From: Methanocorpusculum sp. MCE
GTDB lineage: Archaea > Halobacteriota > Methanomicrobia > Methanomicrobiales > Methanocorpusculaceae
Assembly: GCA_003315675.1 (NCBI GenBank)
Contig: NIZU01000090.1
Span: forward strand, 1 to 20,130
Reading direction: 5' to 3'
Length of the DNA: 20,130 nucleotides
The notes below the pieces were generated by a model. It was not told where the DNA came from. It saw only the letters and a program-made list of their open reading frames with translations, and did not search any database. This document shows positions 1 to 7,965 of the stretch, piece by piece. The position numbers were made by a program, and so were the translations under genes. Positions within the stretch are counted from its first letter, which is position 1, and the number at the start of each line of letters is the position of its first letter.

Positions 1-206
1 ACTTCCAGAAGCTGAATCTTGAACATAAGTATGACATCGACATTGGGATGACCGCCCTTGCCGGATTTATTTGCATACATGGATTCAAGAAGAGGGCGAA
101 ACACATCCCAATCAAGTGTTTTACCAACGTCGGAGAGACGGTCGCCAAGTTTTTCATAACGTTCGTGATATGCCTGGTTGAGACCAAAGCTGCTGAAAGT
201 CCCCAT
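1..206 (-). CDS. IS5-like transposase, N-terminal part (partial, continues beyond window start)
   Basis: This reads leftward from an ATG at 206 and gives the same N-terminus as the right-hand copy (MGTFSSFGLNQAYHERYEKL...). It covers about 68 residues of the DUF772-type N-terminal domain that precedes the DDE domain in IS5-family transposases. The one coding substitution relative to the other copy (base 54) is silent (Gly GGC versus GGT). The catalytic part is outside the window, so I cannot tell whether this copy is intact. Confidence 0.75.
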   Translation of the reverse strand, partial: MGTFSSFGLNQAYHERYEKLGDRLSDVGKTLDWDVFRPLLESMYANKSGKGGHPNVDVILMFKIQLLE

Positions 207-228
207 ACATAATACTCAACGTACGAAA

Positions 229-242
229 AGAAAGTACTTTCT
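229..242. repeat. 14-bp perfect palindrome in the IS 5' region (copy 1)
   Basis: AGAAAGTACTTTCT is a perfect palindrome lying between the IS terminus and the transposase start. The same palindrome is at 18924-18937 in the other copy. It may be a transposase or regulator binding site, or simply part of the promoter region; the function is inferred only from position. Confidence 0.6.
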
Positions 243-270
243 GTCAAAAAAAGGTTGTTAGAAATTCTCT

Positions 271-1274
271 GTATATTTGAACATGCCGAACTCAACAAAT
301 TCATACTGAAACTTGCCCAGAAAGCAGGCAAACAACTATCTCTTACAACACCGCTTGTCGATGCAGCGCTTCCAGACGGCTCGCGTGCGCAGATCACCTA
401 CTCAGACATCATCTCATCCAAAGGCAGCTCGTTCACCATCCGAAAATTCAAAGCAGACCCCATGACCCCCGCAGATCTGGTCACCGGAGGGACGTACAGC
501 AGTGAACTCATGGCATACATCTGGCTCGCCGTTGAAAACAGAAAAAGTATGATCATTGCCGGAGGGACCGCAAGCGGCAAAACCTCGACAATGAACGCAG
601 CCTCGTTCTTTATCCCCGATGTCGCAAAAATCGTCTCCATCGAAGACACACGCGAGATCCAGCTCCCCCACATCAACTGGCTTCCCATGAGGACCTGTGA
701 AAGCACTGCGTCGATCTCCTCCGGAAACATCGACATGTTCTCACTTCTCAGAGCCGCACTTCGCCAGCGGCCGGAATACATCATCGTCGGAGAAGTCAGA
801 GGAGCGGAAGCCCAGGCACTTTTTCAGGCCATGAACACCGGTCACACAACGTTTTCAACACTTCACGCCGGAAATGTCAACGAAACGGTCAACCGATTGA
901 CCAATGATCCCATCAATGTGCCTGTTGCCATGTTCGGAGCTCTCGACCTCATCGTCGTTCAGGGTCTGTTTTACGGAGAGGGAAAAGGATTCAGACGCTG
1001 TTTATCGCTCCATGAAATCTCAACCAGCGACGAAAAAATCATTTGGAAACCGCTTTTTGTCTGGGACCATAAAACCGATTCATTCGTCAAAGTTTTTGAC
1101 GAGTCGATGGTGTTCGACAGCATCGCTTATCAGAACGGGTGGTCCAAAGATGAACTCGAAAAGCGGCTCATAAACCGAAAAAATACCCTAGATCAGCTCA
1201 GGTTGAACGGAAAAACAACTCCCTCTGAAGTGGCGTCTGCAATTCAGGATCTCATCCTTACAGAACGCGGGTGA
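271..1274 (+). pseudogene. Type IV pilus/archaeal secretion ATPase (GspE2/FlaI/TadA-like), N-terminally truncated by IS
   Basis: The open frame continues into the IS as far as a TTG at 255, but native sequence starts at about 271. The retained part has a typical C-terminal secretion-ATPase core. Numbering from the TTG, these are: SSFTIRKF at 58-65; Walker A GGTASGKTS at 103-111; an Asp box around EDTRE at 130-134; Walker B YIIVGE at 175-180; and the His box TGHTTFSTLHA at 195-205. Such ATPases power assembly of archaeal pili, archaella and related systems at the cytoplasmic membrane. The N-terminal domain, roughly 200 or more residues in relatives, is absent here. There is no native start codon, so I call it a pseudogene or gene fragment. 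A shorter product from a read-through or internal start would still hold the nucleotide site. It is followed after 6 bp by the platform protein gene, as in intact pilus operons. Confidence 0.85.
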
Positions 1275-1280
1275 AAAAGA

Positions 1281-3050
1281 ATGAACCTGAATAATCTCGC
1301 CAGAAATCTGCAAGGAGCTCATATCGCAAAGCCGGCAAAAACGTATCTCCTGATGTCGATACTCGCGGCACTTCTTTCCCTTATTTCCATCGCGGTTCTT
1401 GGACTCCTGCTCTATCTTTTCAACATAGATATCCCCCCTCTTTCATTCATGCCTGAATGGCTCCAGTTCATTCTTGTTCTCGTCCTTGTACCTGCTGGGA
1501 TTTTTGCTGCTCTCATCTACTACCCGAATCTTGAAGCTGGGGGCCGAAAAAGCAAGATAGATATTGATCTGCCGTATGCCATCACCTATATGCAGGCATT
1601 GTCTTCAACAATCTCGCTCTATGATATCTTCAAAAGTGTTTTCGAAGCGGATGATCTCTACGGCGAAGTATCAAAAGAATGCGGTCTGATCGTCCGCGAT
1701 GTGGAGCTGTTCGGCATGGACCTCGTTTCTGCAATCGAAGCGACAAAAAAAATCACACCTTCCGACAATTTTCGGGAACTCTTAAACGATCTCCTTCTTG
1801 TTCACCGGAGCGGAGGCAATCTCACGACTTTTTTTCAACGCAAAGTCGGAAGGATACCGGGAAATCGCACGAAACGAGATGGACTCGCTTCTGCAGTTTT
1901 TGGAAATGATCGCAGAGGTATATGTAACGGCGTCCCTCGCCGGACCGATTGCGATTATTATTATGCTTGTTGCCCAGAATCTCACTGGTCAAAACACTCT
2001 TGGAAACATCATGCCTCTTATGTATATCGGTCTCCCGCTTGGGGCAATAGTTCTGATCGTGATTCTCTACATCATTCTCCCCCCCGATAACCTCAAGATC
2101 ACAAGAAGAGAAATCACCGAAACCGAGTACAGCAAAGAGATTCTGGCCGCCGGGCATCAACCGGATGATGAAACATATCTCAGGCAAATCAAAAAAAGAA
2201 AACGGCTATTGAAGATACTGGAAATTTTCCGGCATCCGCTCAAATTTTTCATCTCGGATTACTCCATAGCCGCCGTAATTGGAGGAATTCTGCCGCTCAT
2301 CATTCTGTATCTCTGGTATATCGGCATATTTACCGAAATCTTTCCGGTCTTTACTCTGCAGATTCTGCTCAGTTCTCTCATTATCGCAGCTATCTTTCCC
2401 CTGATGGCAGCCTACGAACTTCGAAACCGCTATGTCACCCGTATCGAAAAACAGCTTCCGGAATTTCTTAGGGAAATTGCCGATATGCGTGACATAGGAA
2501 TGACTCTTCCGGGAGCTATCGGCATGATAGCAGGACACAAAAGCGGAGTTCTCTCAACCGAGATCTCGATTGTGGCAGAAGAACTCAAATACGGTTCATC
2601 CCTGTCGGGGCGCTGGTTCGGATGGAGGGACGCATCGGCCTTACGACGGTGAAACGGGCGATCTCGCTTCTCGTCAAAGCAAGCGAGGTCACGGATTATA
2701 TCCGGGAGATCCTCAGTATTGCAGTCGCTGACCTCGAACATTATCTCAAAATGAAGAACAAGCGGATGAACGTCTCGTTTGTGTACCTCGCGGTCATTTA
2801 CCTTTCATTCGGGATCTATCTGTTCGCTGCCTATGAGATGAATGTCGCGTTCATTTCGAGTATTACCTCATTAAATATCTCATTCAATCTTACGGCAAAC
2901 AAACTCGACATGTTCCACATTGGCATTATCCTCGCCTTTTTCTCCGGAATCATGGCAGGTCAGTTGTCTTCGAATACGATTCTTGCCGGTTTGAAACATT
3001 CGATTGTGATGTTGATCATGACGATTGTAACCTTTGTGTATCTGATTTAG
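1281..3050 (+). pseudogene. TadC/GspF/FlaJ-like pilus platform membrane protein, two frameshifts
   Basis: Three overlapping frames make one continuous platform protein of about 590 residues. The N-terminal part (ATG 1281, ribosome site GGGTGA just upstream) has membrane segments such as LLMSILAALLSLISIAVLGL. It moves to the next frame at a seven-T run (1829-1835), where six T would keep the frame: ...NLTTFF then NAKSEGYREIARNEMD. It moves again at a four-G run (2607-2610), where five G would restore ...SSLSG then ALVRMEGRIGL. The last frame ends at 3050 with several hydrophobic segments. The family forms the inner-membrane platform that works with the secretion ATPase directly upstream. Both shifts lie in homopolymers, so real decay and sequencing error are both possible. 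The upstream ATPase is also broken, which favours decay. Confidence 0.8.
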
Positions 3051-3058
3051 GAGGAAAA

Positions 3059-3457
3059 ATGAAAAAAGACGATGGAGTTACGAGTGTTGTAGGTGAGATG
3101 TTGCTTCTGGTAATAGCTCTTGTATTGGTATCGGTATTTGCCGTATCACTCTTCGGGGTGATGCCGGGTGAACGGGATGACATTATCAACGTGGCGATGA
3201 ATACGTCAGGGGATACAGTATATCTCTGTTATAAGGGAGGGGATCAGATAGCTCAAAATGAGTTATCAGTAATCGTTTACAATCGAACGTTGAAACGAAC
3301 GGTGACGTTTATCTCTTTGACCGATATCAATGGGAATACAGCATCTTCATTTGATCTGGGCGGATGTCTGAAAGTAAATGCTCTAGGGCTATCCTCAGGG
3401 GATGAGGTCCTCCTGACAACGAAAAAATCAGTGATCTATTCTGGAGTGATAAAATGA
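3059..3457 (+). CDS. Archaeal type IV pilin-like protein (DUF1628/Pilin_N-type), 132 aa
   Basis: The protein starts MKKDDGVTSVVGEMLLLVIA and continues with about 20 hydrophobic residues. This is the usual short, charged prepilin leader plus H-domain of archaeal pilins with class III signal peptides. By analogy cleavage would be near the Gly6/Val7 junction. The rest (about 100 residues) is a small, beta-rich, probably extracellular domain with two cysteines (in VYLCYKG and LGGCLKV). A strong ribosome site AGGAGG (3049-3054) overlaps the stop of the platform gene. The stop overlaps the next start as ATGA. I infer a pilus or surface-filament subunit; its assembly ATPase in this cluster is broken, so it may be stranded or may use another machine in the cell. 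Confidence 0.75.
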   Translation: MKKDDGVTSVVGEMLLLVIALVLVSVFAVSLFGVMPGERDDIINVAMNTSGDTVYLCYKGGDQIAQNELSVIVYNRTLKRTVTFISLTDINGNTASSFDLGGCLKVNALGLSSGDEVLLTTKKSVIYSGVIK

Positions 3458-4221
3458 AGAAAGATGATGGTGTGTCAGTAGTTGTATCCGCAGTTCTGAT
3501 ATTAGCAGTGCTCGTCACGGTAGTTGCTGTTTGTTCAGCCACATATGTCCCGGAGATGAAGCAAAATGCCGAAATTCTGCATGTAGAAGAGATTGAGGAG
3601 GCATTCATGCGGTTTAGCTCGGATGTGGATTCTGTATATAGTTTAGAAAAAAAAGCTGAATATTCCGAAACGTTTTCCCTTGGAGGCGGGGATATATTGT
3701 TGTCTCCATCGAAATCAAGCGGAACGCTGCGTATTCAAGACATCTCTCTTGGCGAGCTTGTTATTGGCTCAAATAATAGAGATCTTTCCACGGTGAATGT
3801 GACATATGTCCCATCGTTTTCAACGTGGGATCTTCAAGGATATAAATATGAAAAAGGGCTTGTCTGGGTCACAAAAGATAAAAAAGAAATTCCAGCTCTG
3901 CTGTCGATTTATACAAAAGAGGAGGGAGATACATTTTCCACGAACCATGTAAACAACTGGACATCGTCAATGAGCGATTCGATCAAGATTGGATACAATA
4001 CAGTGGAGATGACGATCATAACTTTGTATGCAGATCCGGATGCTGATTTTCTGAGCGGTTCATCAAATGCCATGCTGGGAATATCTGCCACAAAACAGAC
4101 CGAAACGATGAATCTCGGTCCTAATGATACGATTACAAATAATGGAACGATTCGGTTCACTGCTGTCAATACGACAACCGTGACACTCAATACTATTTCT
4201 GGAAAGGTGGGCGCCCGATGA
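3454..4221 (+). CDS. Pilin-like surface protein with class III-type leader, 255 aa
   Basis: It starts MKKDDGVSVVVSAVLILAVL, the same leader type as the neighbours on both sides, then a single hydrophobic segment and about 220 residues of likely secreted domain. That domain is rich in Ser, Thr and Asn with several N-glycosylation-like sequons (for example NVT, NNWTSS, NGT). It is about twice the length of the two flanking pilins, so it could be an adhesin-like or tip pilin resembling the longer pilin-like proteins seen in archaeal pilin clusters. The ATG overlaps the preceding stop (ATGA), with GGAGTG upstream, indicating translational coupling. I do not recognise the extracellular domain. Confidence 0.65.
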   Translation: MKKDDGVSVVVSAVLILAVLVTVVAVCSATYVPEMKQNAEILHVEEIEEAFMRFSSDVDSVYSLEKKAEYSETFSLGGGDILLSPSKSSGTLRIQDISLGELVIGSNNRDLSTVNVTYVPSFSTWDLQGYKYEKGLVWVTKDKKEIPALLSIYTKEEGDTFSTNHVNNWTSSMSDSIKIGYNTVEMTIITLYADPDADFLSGSSNAMLGISATKQTETMNLGPNDTITNNGTIRFTAVNTTTVTLNTISGKVGAR

Positions 4222-4643
4222 AGAAAGACGTTGGCGTTTCCGAAGTCGTCGGCATTATGCTGATGTTGGTGGTGGTGCTTGTTATCGTTTCTGTTGTAGC
4301 CTCATCTGTCTCCGGTCTGGCTTCGGTGGATAATACGCCCGTATCTGCAGAAATGGTGGTTGTCGAATACAACGGAACCGACCTCATATTTGAAAATGTT
4401 GCCGGCGATGCATTTCCTCTGAAAAGAATGAAACTCGTTATGGGAGTCAGGGATAATGTACAGAAGAGATGGGTTTTCTATGCAACAAATATGACCAGTA
4501 CCAGAGAAACTACAGTGATGGTTGGAGATCGTATCTCGGTCTCCTCACCAGATTTCGCCGTTGCGGCAGGTGAATATCTCACCTATCAGTTTTATGATAC
4601 TGATGCCGGTGTCCTTGTATCTTCTGGTGAGATTCTGATGTGA
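4218..4643 (+). CDS. Archaeal type IV pilin-like protein (DUF1628/Pilin_N-type), 141 aa
   Basis: The N-terminus MKKDVGVSEVVGIMLMLVVV followed by VLVIVSVVASS matches the DUF1628/Pilin_N style: a short Lys/Asp leader, then GVSEVVG and a hydrophobic helix. The remaining domain is about 105 residues, beta-rich and without cysteine. The start overlaps the stop of the longer pilin-like gene (ATGA), with GGTGGG as ribosome site, so the three genes should be co-translated. It is the last gene of the cluster; a hairpin plus T-run follows at 4660-4692. Confidence 0.75.
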   Translation: MKKDVGVSEVVGIMLMLVVVLVIVSVVASSVSGLASVDNTPVSAEMVVVEYNGTDLIFENVAGDAFPLKRMKLVMGVRDNVQKRWVFYATNMTSTRETTVMVGDRISVSSPDFAVAAGEYLTYQFYDTDAGVLVSSGEILM

Positions 4644-4659
4644 TCAGCTGCAAACATAT

Positions 4660-4692
4660 CAGATCATTTTACAATCTGGAGTTGAGTTTTTT
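4660..4692 (+). terminator. Candidate terminator after the pilin cluster
   Basis: CAGAT (4660-4664) pairs with ATCTG (4674-4678), and a six-T run follows at 4687-4692. It lies 17 bases after the last pilin stop. The stem is short; the T-run is the more typical archaeal signal. Confidence 0.4.
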
Positions 4693-4933
4693 CACCGCCC
4701 ACAGACATATGGGCAGACCATCATTCAAAAATCTGCCACCGAATGCCGCCAGCTTCGTCCCGGTTCCCCTCTGCAATGAGTCTGCTCTGAAGATCTTGCA
4801 ACATCGGCATAATGGAAACACATCACATGTTTTGGCTTAAGGCAGGACTCCCCATGAGTAAGAGAACAAAAGACATCTGTCCGGAGATCAGTATCACAAA
4901 CCCCCAAAGCTCTTTTTTTCTTCGGCGCGTATC

Positions 4934-4964
4934 GGGTATCCTCCATTACGTCTTGGGGATACTC
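4934..4964. repeat. Stem-loop upstream of the thermosome promoter
   Basis: GTATCC (4936-4941) pairs exactly with GGATAC (4957-4962). With G-T wobbles and outer pairs the stem reaches about 10 bp with an 11-base loop. It lies about 40 bp upstream of the thermosome TATA box. The role is unknown; it could be a terminator relic, an RNA hairpin or a regulator site. Confidence 0.45.
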
Positions 4965-5002
4965 CGCGGAAACATCGCCGATGATCGTCAAAAATAATCA
5001 TG

Positions 5003-5010
5003 TTTATATA
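5003..5010 (+). promoter_or_regulatory. TATA box of the thermosome gene
   Basis: TTTATATA is an almost ideal archaeal TATA box, preceded by an A-rich BRE-like stretch (AAAAATAATC). It predicts a start near 5033-5036 and a leader of about 40 nt carrying GGTGA (5061-5065), seven bases before the ATG at 5073. Confidence 0.75.
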
Positions 5011-5072
5011 GAACTACTAAACAACATATTCCATACATTACTCTGTTGAAACAGGGTATAGGTGATTATACT

Positions 5073-6719
5073 ATGTCAGCACAACTTGGCGGACAGCCAA
5101 TCTTAATCCTCAAAGAAGGAGGAAACCGTACTCGCGGACGGGATGCACAGAGCATGAACATCGCAGCGGCAAAAGCCGTAGCAGGTGCCGTCAGATCCAC
5201 CCTTGGTCCGAAAGGAATGGACAAGATGCTCGTCGACACCATCGGAGATGTCGTTATCACCAATGACGGTGTGACCATCCTCAAAGAGATGGACATTGAA
5301 CACCCGGCAGCAAAGATGATGGTCGAGATCGCCAAGACCCAGGATGACGAAGTCGGAGACGGAACCACCACCGCAGTCATCATTGCAGGCGAACTCTTAA
5401 AGAAAGCTGAAGAGCTTCTCGAGATGGACATCCACCCGACCGTTATCACCCTTGGATACAGACAGGCAGCCGAGAAAGCTCAGGAACTTCTCCAGACCAT
5501 TTCAATCGACGTGAAGGCAAAAGACACCGCGATCCTTTCCAAGATCGCCGCAACCGCAATGACCGGTAAGAATGCAGAATCCTCCAAGGATAAACTCTGT
5601 GACCTTATCGTCCGTGCAATCACACTCGTTGCAGATGTAGACGGAACTGTTGACACCGAAAACGTCAAAGTCGAGAAACGTGTCGGCGGATCGATCGACG
5701 AGTCCGAGATCATCGAAGGCATGATCATCGACAAAGAACGTGTCCACCCGGGCATGCCCAAATCCGTCAAGAACGCCAAAATCCTTCTGCTCAACGCAGC
5801 AGTCGAATACAAGAAGACCGAAGTCGACGCAGAGATCTCCATCACCTCCCCGGATCAGCTCCAGATGTTCCTCGATGAGGAAGAGCGCATGATCAAAGGC
5901 ATCGTCGAGATGATCAAAGCATCCGGCGCAAACGTTCTCTTCTGTCAGAAAGGTATCGACGACATTGCACAGCACTACCTCTCCAAGGCAGGTATCTTTG
6001 CAACCCGCCGTGTAAAGAAATCCGACATGGAAAAACTTGCACGTGCAACCGGCGGAGCGCTTATCTCCTCCATCGACGCCATCTCTGCTGACGAGCTTGG
6101 TGTTGCAGGCATCGTTGAAGAGCGCAAAGTAGGCGGCGAAGAGATGATCTTCGTTGAGAAGTGCAAGAACCCCAAAGCAGTCTCGATCATCATCAAAGGC
6201 GGAACCGACCACGTTGTCGACGAGCTCGGCCGTGCTCTGGAAGATGCACTCCGTGTCGTTGCTTGTGTCGTTGAAGACAAGAAAGTTGTCGCCGGAGGAG
6301 GCGCACCGGAAGTTGAGCTCTCCCTCATACTCCGCGAATACGCAGCGACCCAGGGCGGACGTATCCAGCTCGCAATCGAAGCATTCGCAGGCGCACTGGA
6401 AATCATCCCGAGAACCCTTGCAGAAAACGCAGGTCTCGACCCGATCGACAAGCTCGTAGAGCTTCGTGCAGCACACGAGAAAGGTAAGAAGACCTACGGT
6501 CTCGATGTCTTTGAAGGAAAGGCAATTGATATGTGGGAAGCAGGCGTTGTAGAGCCGCTCCGCGTAAAGACCCAGGCAATTTCCTCAGCAGCAGAAGCCG
6601 CGGTCATGATTCTCAGAATCGATGATGTCATCGCATCCGCAAAGTCCGCTGGACCATCCCCCGAAGAGATGGCCGCAATGGGCGGAGGCATGGGCGGCAT
6701 GCCACCGGGAATGATGTAA
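5073..6719 (+). CDS. ths: Thermosome subunit (group II chaperonin, Cpn60/TCP-1 family)
   Basis: This is a 548-aa ATP-dependent chaperonin subunit that forms the double-ring folding chamber of archaea. Landmarks are LGPKGMDKM (44-52), NDGVTIL (64-70), the ATP/Mg site GDGTTT (95-100), VAGGGAPEVELS in the C-terminal equatorial domain, and a GGM-rich tail ending GGMPPGMM. I chose the ATG at 5073 because it has GGTGA seven bases upstream and gives the usual MSAQLGGQP start; an in-frame TTG at 5046 lies upstream but looks like leader. Codons are strongly C-ending (ATC, ACC, GTC), as expected for a highly expressed gene and unlike the pilin genes to its left. It is apparently monocistronic, with its own TATA box and a hairpin/T-run after the stop. 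Which paralogue (alpha, beta or gamma) it is cannot be said here. Confidence 0.97.
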   Translation: MSAQLGGQPILILKEGGNRTRGRDAQSMNIAAAKAVAGAVRSTLGPKGMDKMLVDTIGDVVITNDGVTILKEMDIEHPAAKMMVEIAKTQDDEVGDGTTTAVIIAGELLKKAEELLEMDIHPTVITLGYRQAAEKAQELLQTISIDVKAKDTAILSKIAATAMTGKNAESSKDKLCDLIVRAITLVADVDGTVDTENVKVEKRVGGSIDESEIIEGMIIDKERVHPGMPKSVKNAKILLLNAAVEYKKTEVDAEISITSPDQLQMFLDEEERMIKGIVEMIKASGANVLFCQKGIDDIAQHYLSKAGIFATRRVKKSDMEKLARATGGALISSIDAISADELGVAGIVEERKVGGEEMIFVEKCKNPKAVSIIIKGGTDHVVDELGRALEDALRVVACVVEDKKVVAGGGAPEVELSLILREYAATQGGRIQLAIEAFAGALEIIPRTLAENAGLDPIDKLVELRAAHEKGKKTYGLDVFEGKAIDMWEAGVVEPLRVKTQAISSAAEAAVMILRIDDVIASAKSAGPSPEEMAAMGGGMGGMPPGMM

Positions 6720-6734
6720 AGGCAGATATGCCCC

Positions 6735-6761
6735 GGGAGAATACTCCCTCATCATCTTTTT
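6735..6761 (+). terminator. Terminator after the thermosome gene
   Basis: GGGAG (6735-6739), loop AATA, CTCCC (6744-6748) is a perfect five-base stem, followed by a pyrimidine-rich stretch ending in T5 (6757-6761). It begins 15 bases after the thermosome stop. Confidence 0.55.
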
Positions 6762-6826
6762 CATCAGTCAGGAACGTTAACTATTTTCAAATACAAATGA
6801 TATACTAGTATCTGAGGGACTTTGCC

Positions 6827-7867
6827 GTGCGTCATGAAATATTGTATCAGTACGATCTCCCGATCGAGATTCTGGATGATATTCCCAGGACCGAGGAGGT
6901 CTTGAATGTTATTTACGCACGAAGTAAAGATAAATTTCTGATCCCGATCCTTTTGACACGTCTTCGCATGCTCTGGGGGTATCCCGAACGCGAAACGGTG
7001 TATAGGATCTATGAGATGAATTATATTGATCTCATGGACGCTTCCGTCCGGTTCCCGGCCGCGATCGCCCCGACCCTGACGCTGAAAACGGTGAATAATG
7101 ACAAATATATCTTCCACAGCGTGAAAAATTCCGTAGAGGAGGTCAGAGCTGCACTTCTGACGCTGCGCGAGATGATGAACGGGAAAGTCGGGGGAACCTG
7201 GGACATCGCCGTGAAACGCAATCTGCTTACCGAGGAGTATCTGTTACGAGAGACGGGACCGAAGTCGGCAGGGCCGGCCGCCATGGAAGAGGATGATGTA
7301 TTCGAAGATACGCCGGCACCTGGAGCCGGAGATGCTGGGTCGGGAGAGGATATCTTCGAGCAGAAAAGCGTCATTACGGAGAAACAAAAAGAGGATGCTA
7401 AGGCTGCCTGGGTTTCCCGGATGATCGAATCCACTGCTGCGAAAGAAGAACCGAAGGAAAAGATCGAGGAGAAGGTCGAAGTGCCGCTGAATGATGTGAT
7501 CGTGTTCGAAACCGATTCTGGGAAGACGGATGATCAGTGGCATGATGAGGGGAAGGGGGATGCGATGATCCTGCCGGGAGGAAGGACCCGGGTCGGCGGA
7601 GGGCGATATAAACATCTTAATGATGATCCAAAGAGTCAGCCGGCGGATGATGACTCGGAGGTGTATGTCTCGAAGAGACCGGATATCCAGAGACCGCCGG
7701 CGGCGAGGCCCGTTTCGCCGGTGACGCTGGAGCCGCGGGAGGGGCTGGATGATGAGGCGATCGATAAATCCCTCGAGGCGCTGAAGTATCTGCGGGAGAA
7801 CGGAATCATCACGGAGGATGAGTATAAGAAACGGTGTCTGGGACTTTTTAAGAGAACAGGGTTGTAG
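6827..7867 (+). CDS. Uncharacterised protein with SHOCT-like C-terminus, 346 aa
   Basis: It starts at GTG 6827 with GAGGG about 8 bases upstream. Residues 1 to about 140 look like a folded, mixed alpha/beta or helical domain (MRHEILYQYDLPIEILDDIP...). Residues about 145-305 are low-complexity and charged or Pro/Gly-rich (EEDDVFEDTPAPGAGDAG, then a Lys/Glu stretch), probably disordered. The last 40 residues (LDDEAIDKSLEALKYLRENGIITEDEYKKR) resemble the SHOCT short C-terminal domain, often seen on oligomerising or membrane-associated proteins. No signal peptide, membrane segment or catalytic motif is visible. I do not recognise the N-terminal domain. Its position after the thermosome may be only adjacency, because a terminator-like hairpin lies between them. 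Confidence 0.75.
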   Translation: MRHEILYQYDLPIEILDDIPRTEEVLNVIYARSKDKFLIPILLTRLRMLWGYPERETVYRIYEMNYIDLMDASVRFPAAIAPTLTLKTVNNDKYIFHSVKNSVEEVRAALLTLREMMNGKVGGTWDIAVKRNLLTEEYLLRETGPKSAGPAAMEEDDVFEDTPAPGAGDAGSGEDIFEQKSVITEKQKEDAKAAWVSRMIESTAAKEEPKEKIEEKVEVPLNDVIVFETDSGKTDDQWHDEGKGDAMILPGGRTRVGGGRYKHLNDDPKSQPADDDSEVYVSKRPDIQRPPAARPVSPVTLEPREGLDDEAIDKSLEALKYLRENGIITEDEYKKRCLGLFKRTGL

Positions 7868-7941
7868 CCGGATCGGATACACGACCCACTAAACTCACCC
7901 GCAATCATACAACTCTTTTCAAAAACAGTAGATATTGAAAA

Positions 7942-7960
7942 AGTTTAAAAAAGTGATGGG
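7942..7960 (-). terminator. T-rich terminator of the RNR gene
   Basis: Read on the minus strand, just after the RNR stop at 7966 come runs of T (CACTTTTTTAAACTTTTTC). Poly-U tracts of this kind terminate archaeal transcripts. The 98-bp gap is shared with the convergent gene ending at 7867. Confidence 0.5.
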
Positions 7961-7965
7961 GAGGC

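Larger units (their letters stand above)
1..270 (-). mobile_element. IS5-like insertion sequence, 5' end (copy 1, cut by window start)
   Basis: The first 270 bases are the reverse complement of 18895-19165. I count only two substitutions (positions 54 and 212) and one T-run length difference (7 versus 8). The match stops sharply at 270/18895, which marks the IS terminus, with terminal sequence AGAGAATTTCTAACAACC read inward. The element carries the start of its transposase on the minus strand and continues leftward beyond the window. The flank at 271 falls directly inside a secretion ATPase coding sequence, so this copy disrupts that gene. The target duplication cannot be seen because the other end is outside the window. 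Confidence 0.9.
4644..5045. other. Gene-poor intergenic region before the thermosome gene
   Basis: There are about 400 bp between the last pilin gene and the thermosome gene. Short open frames of 61-88 codons exist on both strands, but none has a ribosome site together with a recognisable protein, and I do not call them. It holds the possible pilin terminator, a T7 run near 4914-4920, a hairpin at 4934-4964 and, at the right edge, the thermosome promoter. I see no tRNA or known RNA. It may contain a small RNA or an eroded gene. Confidence 0.5.

Noticed and set aside
4640..4997. Small open frames (61-88 codons) on both strands between the pilin and thermosome genes
   Set aside because: They have no recognisable protein, no convincing ribosome site and mutually overlapping frames, so they are not reported as genes.
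5502..6476. Long minus-strand open frame (324 codons) opposite the thermosome gene
   Set aside because: It is a by-product of the strong codon bias of the thermosome gene. The translation is Cys/Asp/Phe-rich and resembles no protein, and there is no promoter or ribosome site.
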